DNA from: Collinsella sp.
Lineage (GTDB): Bacteria; Actinomycetota; Coriobacteriia; Coriobacteriales; Coriobacteriaceae
Length of the DNA stretch: 14,524 nucleotides
Assembly (NCBI GenBank): GCA_019419645.1
Contig: DXZN01000003.1
Coordinates: forward strand, 1-14,524
Reading direction: 5' to 3'
The notes under the pieces were generated by a model. That model made no database searches. It was not told where the DNA came from and saw only the letters and a list, made by a program, of their open reading frames with translations. Shown here piece by piece: positions 1 to 6,527 of the stretch. Position 1 is the stretch's first letter. Each line of letters starts with the position of its first letter. The position numbers were made by a program, and so were the translations under genes.

Positions 1-8
1 GTTCCCCA

Positions 9-14
9 TATTAT
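9..14 (+). promoter_or_regulatory. Possible -10 element upstream of mraZ
   Basis: TATTAT matches five of six bases of the bacterial -10 consensus TATAAT. Transcription would start near base 21 and give a leader of about 60 bases before mraZ. The matching -35 hexamer would lie left of the window, so this cannot be confirmed. The position suits the main promoter of a dcw cluster, which normally lies just upstream of mraZ. Confidence 0.25.
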
Positions 15-29
15 TGATGACGTCGACAG

Positions 30-46
30 GCGGGGTGGTTCCCCGC
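30..46 (+). other. GC-rich hairpin in the mraZ leader
   Basis: GCGGGG (30-35) pairs perfectly with CCCCGC (41-46) around the five-base loop TGGTT. No U-run follows, so it is not a normal intrinsic terminator. TCCCC (40-44) could instead pair with GGGGA (70-74), part of the mraZ ribosome binding site, so two exclusive folds are possible. A regulatory role is inference only. Confidence 0.4.
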
Positions 47-82
47 GTACGTGCCATCTGAGTAACCGAGGGGAGGGCGCAC

Positions 83-517
83 ATGGGAATGACGGGTGCA
101 TACGAGCGCAATCTCGATGCAAAAGGTCGTCTATCCCTGCCTGCACCCCTTCGTGAGGAGCTTGGAGAGCACGTTCGCGTGTTCAAAGCCCTGGATGTCG
201 ATGCTCTGTACGTGTTCTCTGCCGAGGCCTTCGATAAGTGGGTCGAAGGACTCTTCGCGGGTCGTGAGGGCCACGAGGGTTTTAACCCGCGTGACATTAA
301 CGACCAGAAGCTCATGAGGGCGATCAACAAGCGCACCACGTCGATGGATGTGGACAGCGCAGGTCGTATCGGTCTTTCTGAGTCTCTCCGCAAGCAGGCG
401 AACCTCGACCGCGAGGTCACGGTTGTGGGCAACTACGACCACCTTGAGGTTTGGGACCGCGCTACGGCCGATGAGGACGATGATGACGAGGCCCTGCTGG
501 ACCTCTTCTTCTCGTAA
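83..517 (+). CDS. mraZ: MraZ transcriptional regulator
   Basis: MraZ is a DNA-binding protein of the SpoVT/AbrB-like fold that regulates the dcw operon it usually heads. The 144 residues hold the two half-domains typical of the family. The first has DAKGRLSLP at residues 12-20. The second has DSAGRIGLS at 91-99, where the usual final Pro is Ser. The C-terminus is strongly acidic (ADEDDDDE, 129-136) and ends in a short hydrophobic DLFFS. The ATG at 83 was chosen because GGAGG at 72-76 lies six bases upstream; the ATG at 89 is the other option and would remove only two residues. Its place immediately before rsmH is the standard dcw arrangement. No clear repeated MraZ box is visible in the 82 upstream bases, so the operator may lie off the left edge. 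Confidence 0.95.
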   Translation: MGMTGAYERNLDAKGRLSLPAPLREELGEHVRVFKALDVDALYVFSAEAFDKWVEGLFAGREGHEGFNPRDINDQKLMRAINKRTTSMDVDSAGRIGLSESLRKQANLDREVTVVGNYDHLEVWDRATADEDDDDEALLDLFFS

Positions 518-537
518 GGGCAAGGCACGAGTAACGG

Positions 538-1503
538 ATGGAGCGTGGGATCTTGACACAAGAATATCGGCATGAACCTGTCATGCTCGGCGAAGTGCTT
601 GAGTCGCTGCAGCTAAAGAGCGGTTCCGTCGTCTGCGACTGCACCCTTGGCGGTGCCGGCCATTCGGTAAAGATGGCCGCACAGGTGGGGGAGACCGGCC
701 TTTTGCTCGGCGTCGATCAGGACGACATGGCCCTCGAGGCCGCTGGCGCCCGTCTGGACCGCGAGGTTCCCGGCGTACCGCACCAGCTGCTGAAGGGAAA
801 CTTCGGCGACTTGGACGAGCTGCTTTGCTCGGCCGAGGTGCCCGGGGTCGATGGCTTCCTGTTCGACTTGGGCGTTTCGTCGCCGCAACTCGATATCCCT
901 GGCAGGGGCTTTTCGTACAACGAGGACGCCCCATTGGACATGCGGATGGATCCGGGTAACAACACCTTAAACGCAGCTGAGGTCATCAACACCTATAACG
1001 AACACGACCTCGCCCGGATTCTACGCGTCTATGGCGAAGAGAAGTTCGCCTCACAGATCGCGCGTGAGATCGTGCGCCGCCGCGAGCAAGAACCGATCGA
1101 AACCACCGGCCAGTTTGTCGAGATCATCAAGGCTGGTATCCCCGCTGCCGCTCGTCGGCATGGCGGACACCCAGCCAAGAAAAGTTTCCAGGCCATTCGC
1201 ATCGAGGTCAATCACGAACTCGATGTGCTCGAGCGAGGGCTTGACGCCGCCACAAGGTGGCTCAACCCGGGCGGACGCATCTGCGTCATCTCGTATCACT
1301 CGCTCGAGGACCGTATCGTAAAGAACCACTTTAAGGAGATGAGCCAGGGGTGCACGTGTCCGCCGGAGATTCCGGTGTGCGTGTGCGGCAACGTGCCGAT
1401 ACTCAAGGTCATCACCCGCAAACCCCTGGTTGCCCAACCCGATGAGGTTGCGCGCAACCCTCGGGCGAGATCAGCCAAGATCCGCGTGGCGCAGCGTCTG
1501 TAG
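538..1503 (+). CDS. rsmH: 16S rRNA (cytosine(1402)-N(4))-methyltransferase RsmH
   Basis: RsmH (MraW) transfers a methyl group from S-adenosylmethionine to N4 of C1402 in the decoding centre of 16S rRNA. The 321 residues match the usual length. The start YRHEPVML (10-17), the SAM-site segments around LGGAG (37-41) and GVDQD (58-62), DLGVSSPQ (110-117), YHSLEDRIVK (253-262) and NPRARSAKIR (307-316) are all family hallmarks. Two Cys-x-Cys pairs (C272/C274 and C281/C283) form a cluster that I recall from Gram-positive RsmH proteins and that could hold a metal. The gene starts 20 bases after mraZ. The ATG at 538 lacks a strong ribosome binding site. A TTG at 553, ten bases after GGAG, is a credible alternative that would shorten the protein by five residues. 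Confidence 0.97.
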   Translation: MERGILTQEYRHEPVMLGEVLESLQLKSGSVVCDCTLGGAGHSVKMAAQVGETGLLLGVDQDDMALEAAGARLDREVPGVPHQLLKGNFGDLDELLCSAEVPGVDGFLFDLGVSSPQLDIPGRGFSYNEDAPLDMRMDPGNNTLNAAEVINTYNEHDLARILRVYGEEKFASQIAREIVRRREQEPIETTGQFVEIIKAGIPAAARRHGGHPAKKSFQAIRIEVNHELDVLERGLDAATRWLNPGGRICVISYHSLEDRIVKNHFKEMSQGCTCPPEIPVCVCGNVPILKVITRKPLVAQPDEVARNPRARSAKIRVAQRL

Positions 1504-1593
1504 ACGCGACCGCGCGATATTGGACCTCCCGCTCGTACCACAAACGAAGCTTAAACACACTACCAACGTACTCGGGATGGGAGGCGGCATATC
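1504..1593 (+). promoter_or_regulatory. rsmH-ftsL spacer with possible masking of the ftsL ribosome binding site
   Basis: This 90-base spacer holds no convincing promoter or terminator. It carries CCTCCC (1525-1530), the exact complement of GGGAGG (1579-1584), the ribosome binding site nine bases before the next start codon. Pairing would close a 48-base loop and hide that site. Six complementary bases in GC-rich DNA can easily arise by chance. Confidence 0.2.
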
Positions 1594-2064
1594 ATGGGCT
1601 ACAACACCTCAAACGCAGCACTCGCCTATGATATGAACGCCATGCCCGCCTATCGTGAGGCACCGCAGGCCCCCGTTGCTCCCCGCGAGCAGCGCACGCC
1701 GCGCTTTGATGTCTACACGGGCGCGGGCCGTCAGGCAAACCAGGCGGTAAGCCCGGTTTTCATGAGCGTTCTTAAAACGTTTTGCATCATTGCGGTCATC
1801 TTCATGACGATCGGCGTCGCCCGTGTGGCGCTCGCCGGCGTTACGGCCCAGGTGCTCAACAGCAACGCCGCGCTTACCAACACGCTCGAGAAGGCGACCG
1901 ACGAGAGCTCCGACCTGGAGGTCATGCATTCGGTCTATGGTGCCGACACGCGCATTCGCGACCTTGCGGGCGCTTATGGCATGGTGGAGCCCAGCGAGAG
2001 CGTTACACTTGATTTTTCGCAGGATGCAGCCGCGGGCGCTAGCTCGACCGCGACCGCTCAGTAA
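1594..2064 (+). CDS. ftsL: FtsL-like septum protein (single membrane segment)
   Basis: This is a small bitopic protein in the ftsL position, between rsmH and ftsI. FtsL bridges FtsQ and FtsB/DivIC to FtsWI and helps activate septal peptidoglycan synthesis. Of its 156 residues, 1-56 form a Pro/Ala-rich cytoplasmic tail, about 57-83 are one hydrophobic membrane helix, and 84-120 form a polar helix that could be a coiled coil. The segment RIRDLAGAYGMVEPS (120-134) resembles the end of the FtsL/DivIC domain, where an Arg-rich helix is followed by a Gly-[LM]-V-x-P turn. The C-terminus is Ala/Ser/Thr-rich. GGGAGG at 1579-1584 supports the start. FtsL diverges fast in sequence, so the name rests mostly on position, topology and the C-terminal motif. 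A generic septum formation initiator-like protein is the alternative. Confidence 0.8.
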   Translation: MGYNTSNAALAYDMNAMPAYREAPQAPVAPREQRTPRFDVYTGAGRQANQAVSPVFMSVLKTFCIIAVIFMTIGVARVALAGVTAQVLNSNAALTNTLEKATDESSDLEVMHSVYGADTRIRDLAGAYGMVEPSESVTLDFSQDAAAGASSTATAQ

Positions 2065-2081
2065 CAAGACGGTAGCTGAGT

Positions 2082-3947
2082 ATGACAAATGACTATCGCC
2101 GCGGCTCCGACGGGGGTCGCGGTTCTGGACGTCCCTCATCGCGGGGACGTTCTGGTTATCAAGGAACGGGTCGGCCATCTTACAACGCGAGGCCGTCCTA
2201 TGGCAACGACCCCGCGTCGCGACTTCGCGGCTCGGGCGGCCCTCAAGTGCATAACACCAGGTCGCGCAAGAGTTCGTCGACCGAATGGCTCACGGGCACG
2301 CCTCTGCCTCGCCGCAAAGCCGTCATGGGCTTCATTGGGCTTGGCTTGGGCTTGGGCGTCTTTCGCCTTGCCGACTATCAAATTGTCGAAGCCGATAAAC
2401 TGCGCGAGCGTGCCGATGCGCGCCGCCTGCTTGCGCAGACCCTCTATGCCAAACGTGGCACCATCTACGACCGCAACGGTAACGTGCTGGCGTCGTCGGT
2501 CGAATGTCGCAACATCGCCGTGAACCCCCAGCTTGTCGAGGATGTTGACAAGACGGTGTCGGCGCTGGTCAAGGCAACTGGAATCGATAAAAAGACCTGC
2601 CGCAAGCTCGTTGAGTCCGATGGAACCTGGGTGTATATCAAGCGCCAGGTGGACGAAGACGACGCTGCGGCGCTGGAGAAGAAGAACCTGCCCGGCGTGC
2701 TTTTTGAGCAGGCCATGAAGCGCGTATATCCATACGGCAATCTGGCATCGCAGGTGCTGGGTGTAGTGAATGTAGACAACGACGGCTTGACGGGTCTCGA
2801 AAAGCAATACAACAAGCTTCTGACCGGCACGAACGGTTCTCTCGTACGCGAGCGCGCGAGGGACGGCAGCTATATCGCGGGCGGTGCCTATAAAAAGGTG
2901 GCTGCGGTCGACGGCGTTGATATCGTGACGACGCTCGACGTCAATATCCAGCGTGCGGCCGAGGATGCCCTGGCAGAGGCTGTCGAGAAGACAAAGGCCA
3001 AGAACGGCTCGGCGCTGGTCACCGATCCTACGACAGGCGAGATCTTGGCAGCCTGCTCGTATCCGACCTACGACCAGACCAATTTGGAAAACGCCAAGAC
3101 CGAGGATATGAACCTGCGCCTGGTCACCGACGCCTACGAGCCCGGCTCGGTCTTTAAGACGCTCGTGGCGGGCGCCGGCTTCGACTTGGGTGTCGTGCGG
3201 TCGAGTACGTCGTTTGAGGTGCCGGCGAGCATCAAGGTGGGCGACGATACCGTCACCGATGCCGACAAGCGCGACTATGCCATGACCATGGATGTGCGCG
3301 AGATGATGCGCCGTTCGTCCAACGTAGGCTTTGTCCTGGTGGGGCGCAAGATCGGTGCCGACGACTTTGCCGCCTATGTGGACAAGTGGGGCATCGGTCA
3401 CAGCTCCGGTGTCGATTTTCCGGGTGAGAGTCTGGGCATCGTCAAGGAGCGCGACCAGTACGACGGCGCCACGCTGGGCTCGATGAGCTTTGGCCAGGCG
3501 CTGTCCGTCTCGCCGATTGAGGTCGCACGTGCCGTGGGCGGCATCGCGAACGGCGGCGTGATGATGACGCCGCACTTCTATAAGTCCAGCAAGGGCGATG
3601 AGAAGGACTGGGGCGAAGGCGAGCGTGCGATTTCGGAGGACGCTGCCGCCCAGGTGACATCGTGCATGCAGACGGTCGTGTCCGAAGGCACGGGCGTTGG
3701 CGGTGCGGTCGATGGCTATGACGTGGCGGGCAAGACCGGTACGGCCGAGCGTGCTGACGAGAACGGCGGTTATCTCAAGGAGAACTACATGTCGTCCTTT
3801 ATGGGCTTTGCGCCGGCACAATCGCCCAAGGTGCTGTGCTATATCACACTCGATGGAACGCCGAGCGGCTCGGATGCCGCCGCGGTGCCATTCCAGTCCA
3901 TTATGGCCAGTGCGCTTGACGTGTTGGGTGTCCCGCGCACCAAGTAG
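2082..3947 (+). CDS. ftsI: Septal class B penicillin-binding protein FtsI (PBP3-like transpeptidase)
   Basis: FtsI cross-links septal peptidoglycan outside the membrane, working with FtsW. The 621 residues show, in order, an Arg/Gly/Ser/Tyr-rich cytoplasmic tail (1-79), one membrane helix (about 80-96) and a PBP dimerisation domain that begins with RGTIYDRNG (125-133). A transpeptidase domain follows, with SVFK (356-359, nucleophile S356), SSN (412-414) and KTG (551-553). All three active-site motifs are intact. There are no C-terminal PASTA repeats. The tail carries 14 Arg and 2 Lys against 4 acidic residues and repeats RPS three times (17-19, 31-33, 37-39). The gene starts 17 bases after ftsL with a poor ribosome binding site, so translational coupling is likely. 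Membership of the divisome rather than the elongasome is inferred from the neighbouring ftsL and ftsW. Confidence 0.95.
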   Translation: MTNDYRRGSDGGRGSGRPSSRGRSGYQGTGRPSYNARPSYGNDPASRLRGSGGPQVHNTRSRKSSSTEWLTGTPLPRRKAVMGFIGLGLGLGVFRLADYQIVEADKLRERADARRLLAQTLYAKRGTIYDRNGNVLASSVECRNIAVNPQLVEDVDKTVSALVKATGIDKKTCRKLVESDGTWVYIKRQVDEDDAAALEKKNLPGVLFEQAMKRVYPYGNLASQVLGVVNVDNDGLTGLEKQYNKLLTGTNGSLVRERARDGSYIAGGAYKKVAAVDGVDIVTTLDVNIQRAAEDALAEAVEKTKAKNGSALVTDPTTGEILAACSYPTYDQTNLENAKTEDMNLRLVTDAYEPGSVFKTLVAGAGFDLGVVRSSTSFEVPASIKVGDDTVTDADKRDYAMTMDVREMMRRSSNVGFVLVGRKIGADDFAAYVDKWGIGHSSGVDFPGESLGIVKERDQYDGATLGSMSFGQALSVSPIEVARAVGGIANGGVMMTPHFYKSSKGDEKDWGEGERAISEDAAAQVTSCMQTVVSEGTGVGGAVDGYDVAGKTGTAERADENGGYLKENYMSSFMGFAPAQSPKVLCYITLDGTPSGSDAAAVPFQSIMASALDVLGVPRTK

Positions 3948-4070
3948 GGGGTTACTATCTATGAAATGGCCAGTCGGTTAATCCGGGTTGTTCACATGCC
4001 CTGCACCACGCGCGCATGGCACTGGGATACAATACGCCGATAGCATTATTAGGTTTACAGGGGAGCTGCA
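3948..4070 (+). promoter_or_regulatory. ftsI-murF spacer with a possible internal promoter
   Basis: This 123-base gap sits where many dcw clusters carry murE. No Mur ligase remnant is visible. TACAAT at 4028-4033 matches five of six bases of the -10 consensus and would start a transcript about 30 bases before murF, but no good -35 hexamer lies 16-18 bases upstream. No U-tailed hairpin is present, so readthrough from ftsI is expected. The start of the gap holds a six-codon open frame, listed separately. Confidence 0.3.
3961..3981 (+). other. Six-codon open frame (MKWPVG) after ftsI
   Basis: An ATG follows AGGGGG (3946-3951) by nine bases, a good ribosome-binding distance, and opens a frame of only six codons ending in TAA. 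It could be a leader peptide or re-initiation point between ftsI and murF. No stem-loop pair typical of attenuation follows it, and a frame this short may be chance. Confidence 0.15.
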
Positions 4071-5495
4071 ATGATAGAGATCGCCGTCAACAACCTCGCG
4101 GCCTCAACGGGGGCCCGAACCGTGACGGAAGAAGTCGATCGGGTATGCCGCGGGTGCGTTATCGACTCGCGTCAGGTCGAGGAGGGGACGATCTTTGTCG
4201 CCTTCCCTGGCGAAAAGGTCGACGGCAATGATTTTGCCTCCCGTGCCATCGAGTCGGGTGCCGGTGCCGTCGTGATGACGCGCGAGCCCGATGCCGAGCT
4301 GGTTTTGCTGGCGCAGGACAAGGGATGCGCCATCTTGCTGACCGACGACCCCGTGGAGTTCTTGCTGCGCTTGGCGCACGTATATCGCTTGGAGCTTGGC
4401 TGCCTGGTCGTCGGCATTACCGGTTCGATTGGCAAGACGACGACCAAGGACGTGCTCGCTGCCGTGCTCGCCAAGCGTTATCGCGTCTGGGCCACGAAGG
4501 GCAATTTCAACAACTTGATCGGCATGCCGCTCACGGTGCTTTCCGCTCCGGTCGATACCGAGGTTCTGGTGCTCGAGATGGGCATGAACCATTTTCATGA
4601 GATTGAGCGCCTGTCCCAGTCTGCCAACCCCAATCTTGCCATCGTGAGCAAGATCGGAACCTCCCACATCGGTATCCTGGGCAGCCGCGAGAACATCGCC
4701 CGCGCCAAGTCCGAGATTGTCCAGGGCATGCGCGCCGCCGGCGACTTCTCGCCGTTGCTGGTTTTGGGCGGCGAGGACGACTTTACGCCGTTCATTCGCG
4801 ACACGTTCGCCCAGCCTGCAGGTATTGACGTGATGCTGGCCGGTGTCTCGGACGACGACGAAGTCCGCGCGCGCGACATTCGCGTCGACGACGAGGGCCA
4901 TCCGGTCTTTACGCTCGACTTTGGTCAGGGCGACACGGTCGATACCATGTTGGCCATTCCCGGTGTGCAGTCCGTGCCCAATGCCGTCAAGGCCGCCGCG
5001 GTCGCCTATCGTCTGGGCGTGACGCCCGAGCAGATCGATGCTGCCTTTAGGGGCCTTACGATCACCGGTCACCGTCAGGAGATCAAGCGCTCCAAGAGCG
5101 GAGCACGCATCATCGACGACTCCTATAACGCCAGTGCCGAGTCTATGGCTGCCGGCCTCGATTTGCTGTGCTCGCTTTCGTGCACGGGGTCTCGCATGGC
5201 GATCCTGGGCGAGATGGGCGAGATGGGCGATGAGGCTCCTCGCATGCATGAGCTCGTGGGCGCCTATGCCGCCGCCAAGAAGCTCGACATGCTGGCGTGC
5301 GTGGGTGGTGAGCTAGCCCAGCTTATGGCCGATGCCGCGCGCATGATGGGCATGGACGAGGACCGCATCCAGGTGTTCTCCGATTATCAGCAGGTGCTCG
5401 ACCGCATGGGCGGCGCGCTTGAAAAACATGATGTTGTACTGGTCAAGGGTTCCCGCTTTGTTGAGCTCGACCGCTTTGTGGAAGGTGTGTGCTAG
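4071..5495 (+). CDS. murF: UDP-N-acetylmuramoyl-tripeptide--D-alanyl-D-alanine ligase MurF
   Basis: MurF is the last cytoplasmic Mur ligase and uses ATP to add D-Ala-D-Ala to UDP-MurNAc-tripeptide. The 474 residues are of normal length. The N-terminal UDP-binding domain shows IDSRQVEEGTIFVAF (31-45) and the following GEKVDGNDF typical of MurE/MurF. The ATP loop is GSIGKTTT (118-125). EMGMNHFHEI (169-178), DDSYNAS (349-355) and KGSRFVELD (459-467) are MurF-type motifs. The serine in the loop and the DDSYNA motif separate it from MurE, MurD and MurC. GGGGAG at 4060-4065 lies five bases before the ATG. It opens a tight run of genes, with only three bases separating it from mraY. Its substrate needs MurE and Ddl, neither of which is encoded in this window. 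Confidence 0.97.
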   Translation: MIEIAVNNLAASTGARTVTEEVDRVCRGCVIDSRQVEEGTIFVAFPGEKVDGNDFASRAIESGAGAVVMTREPDAELVLLAQDKGCAILLTDDPVEFLLRLAHVYRLELGCLVVGITGSIGKTTTKDVLAAVLAKRYRVWATKGNFNNLIGMPLTVLSAPVDTEVLVLEMGMNHFHEIERLSQSANPNLAIVSKIGTSHIGILGSRENIARAKSEIVQGMRAAGDFSPLLVLGGEDDFTPFIRDTFAQPAGIDVMLAGVSDDDEVRARDIRVDDEGHPVFTLDFGQGDTVDTMLAIPGVQSVPNAVKAAAVAYRLGVTPEQIDAAFRGLTITGHRQEIKRSKSGARIIDDSYNASAESMAAGLDLLCSLSCTGSRMAILGEMGEMGDEAPRMHELVGAYAAAKKLDMLACVGGELAQLMADAARMMGMDEDRIQVFSDYQQVLDRMGGALEKHDVVLVKGSRFVELDRFVEGVC

Positions 5496-5498
5496 CCC

Positions 5499-6518
5499 AT
5501 GTTCGGCAATCCCTCGTATCCAACGTATCAGGCTTTTTTGGGGCTTGGCATCGCCGCAGCCATTGCGCTGCTGCTCATGCCGTGGTGGATCAAGCTGCTC
5601 AAGGTCGAGGGTATCGGCCAGCAGGTTCGTGCCGACGGCCCCAAGCGTCATTTGGTTAAGCAGGGAACGCCCACCATGGGTGGCGTTGTCATCCTCGTCG
5701 CGATCTCGCTGACCTGCCTGCTGATGGGCAAGCTCACCACCGAGCTCGTACTCGTGCTGCTCGCCACGCTGGCGACCGGCGTGCTGGGCCTGATCGACGA
5801 CCTGACCTCCGTTACGCATGGGCGCTCGCTCGGTCTGACGCCCCATGCCAAGATGATCGGCCTAACCATTATCTGTGTCACCTTTACGGTACTTGCCGTC
5901 AACTGGTGCGGCGTCGCCCCCGAGATTCGTTTTCCCGGTGGGTTGACGATCGACCTTGGCGTGCTTTCGACCACCATCTGCGGCTATTCGTTCCCGTGGC
6001 TCTATATTGTCTTTTGCTGGCTGATGATTGCCGGTCTTTCTAATGCCGTGAACCTGACCGATGGCCTTGACGGTCTTGCTGGCGGCACCTCCATGATCGC
6101 CATGCTCGCCATGGCTGCCATGGCGTTTCTGCACGGAGACGTGAACCTGTCCATCTTCTGCACCGCGTGTGCCGGTGCCTGCTTGGGCTTTCTGTGGTTC
6201 AACTGCTATCCGGCGAGCATCTTTATGGGTGATACCGGCTCGCTTGCTCTGGGTGCCGCGTTTGCCTGTACGTCCATCATGACTAACACCGAGGTCGTCT
6301 CCCTCATCATCGGCGGCCTGTTTATCGTTGAGACCCTGTCGGTCATGATTCAGGTTGTCTACTTCCACTTTACGCACAAGCGCGTCTTCCTTATGGCGCC
6401 CATCCATCATCATTTCGAAAAGAAGGGTTGGGCCGAGACCAAGGTCGTCATCCGTTTTTGGATTATCGCTGCGGCATTTGGTGCCGTTGGCCTTGCTCTG
6501 TTCTTCCAGTTGGGATAG
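5499..6518 (+). CDS. mraY: Phospho-N-acetylmuramoyl-pentapeptide transferase MraY
   Basis: MraY is the integral membrane enzyme that moves phospho-MurNAc-pentapeptide from UDP onto undecaprenyl phosphate, giving lipid I. The 339 residues are rich in hydrophobic helices, consistent with the family's ten-helix topology. The signature segments are all present: ADGPKRHLVKQGTPTMGG (45-62), the aspartate pair LIDD (98-101), NLTDGLDGLAGG (185-196), FMGDTGSLALG (242-252) and the histidine motif APIHHHFEKKGW (300-311). D100/D101, D188/D191, D245 and H303-H305 are the expected metal and substrate residues. The protein begins almost directly at the first membrane helix, as usual. The start lies three bases after the murF stop with only a distant GGAAGG (5480-5485), so it probably relies on translational coupling. 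Confidence 0.99.
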   Translation: MFGNPSYPTYQAFLGLGIAAAIALLLMPWWIKLLKVEGIGQQVRADGPKRHLVKQGTPTMGGVVILVAISLTCLLMGKLTTELVLVLLATLATGVLGLIDDLTSVTHGRSLGLTPHAKMIGLTIICVTFTVLAVNWCGVAPEIRFPGGLTIDLGVLSTTICGYSFPWLYIVFCWLMIAGLSNAVNLTDGLDGLAGGTSMIAMLAMAAMAFLHGDVNLSIFCTACAGACLGFLWFNCYPASIFMGDTGSLALGAAFACTSIMTNTEVVSLIIGGLFIVETLSVMIQVVYFHFTHKRVFLMAPIHHHFEKKGWAETKVVIRFWIIAAAFGAVGLALFFQLG

Positions 6519-6527
6519 TGGTCTTTC

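Noticed and set aside
30..46. Hairpin considered as a terminator of an upstream gene
   Set aside because: No U-run follows the stem, and the sequence leads directly to the mraZ ribosome binding site.
553..558. Perfect TTGACA resembling a -35 element at the start of rsmH
   Set aside because: No -10-like hexamer lies 16-18 bases downstream, and the bases encode the RsmH N-terminus.
2136..3821. Open minus-strand frame of 561 codons opposite ftsI
   Set aside because: It lies entirely opposite a gene with intact PBP motifs and has no recognisable family or plausible ribosome binding site. GC-rich codon bias commonly leaves the antisense frame free of stops.
3991..4021. TGCC/GGCA inverted pair in the ftsI-murF gap considered as a hairpin
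   Set aside because: Only four bases pair across a long loop, so no stable stem is expected.
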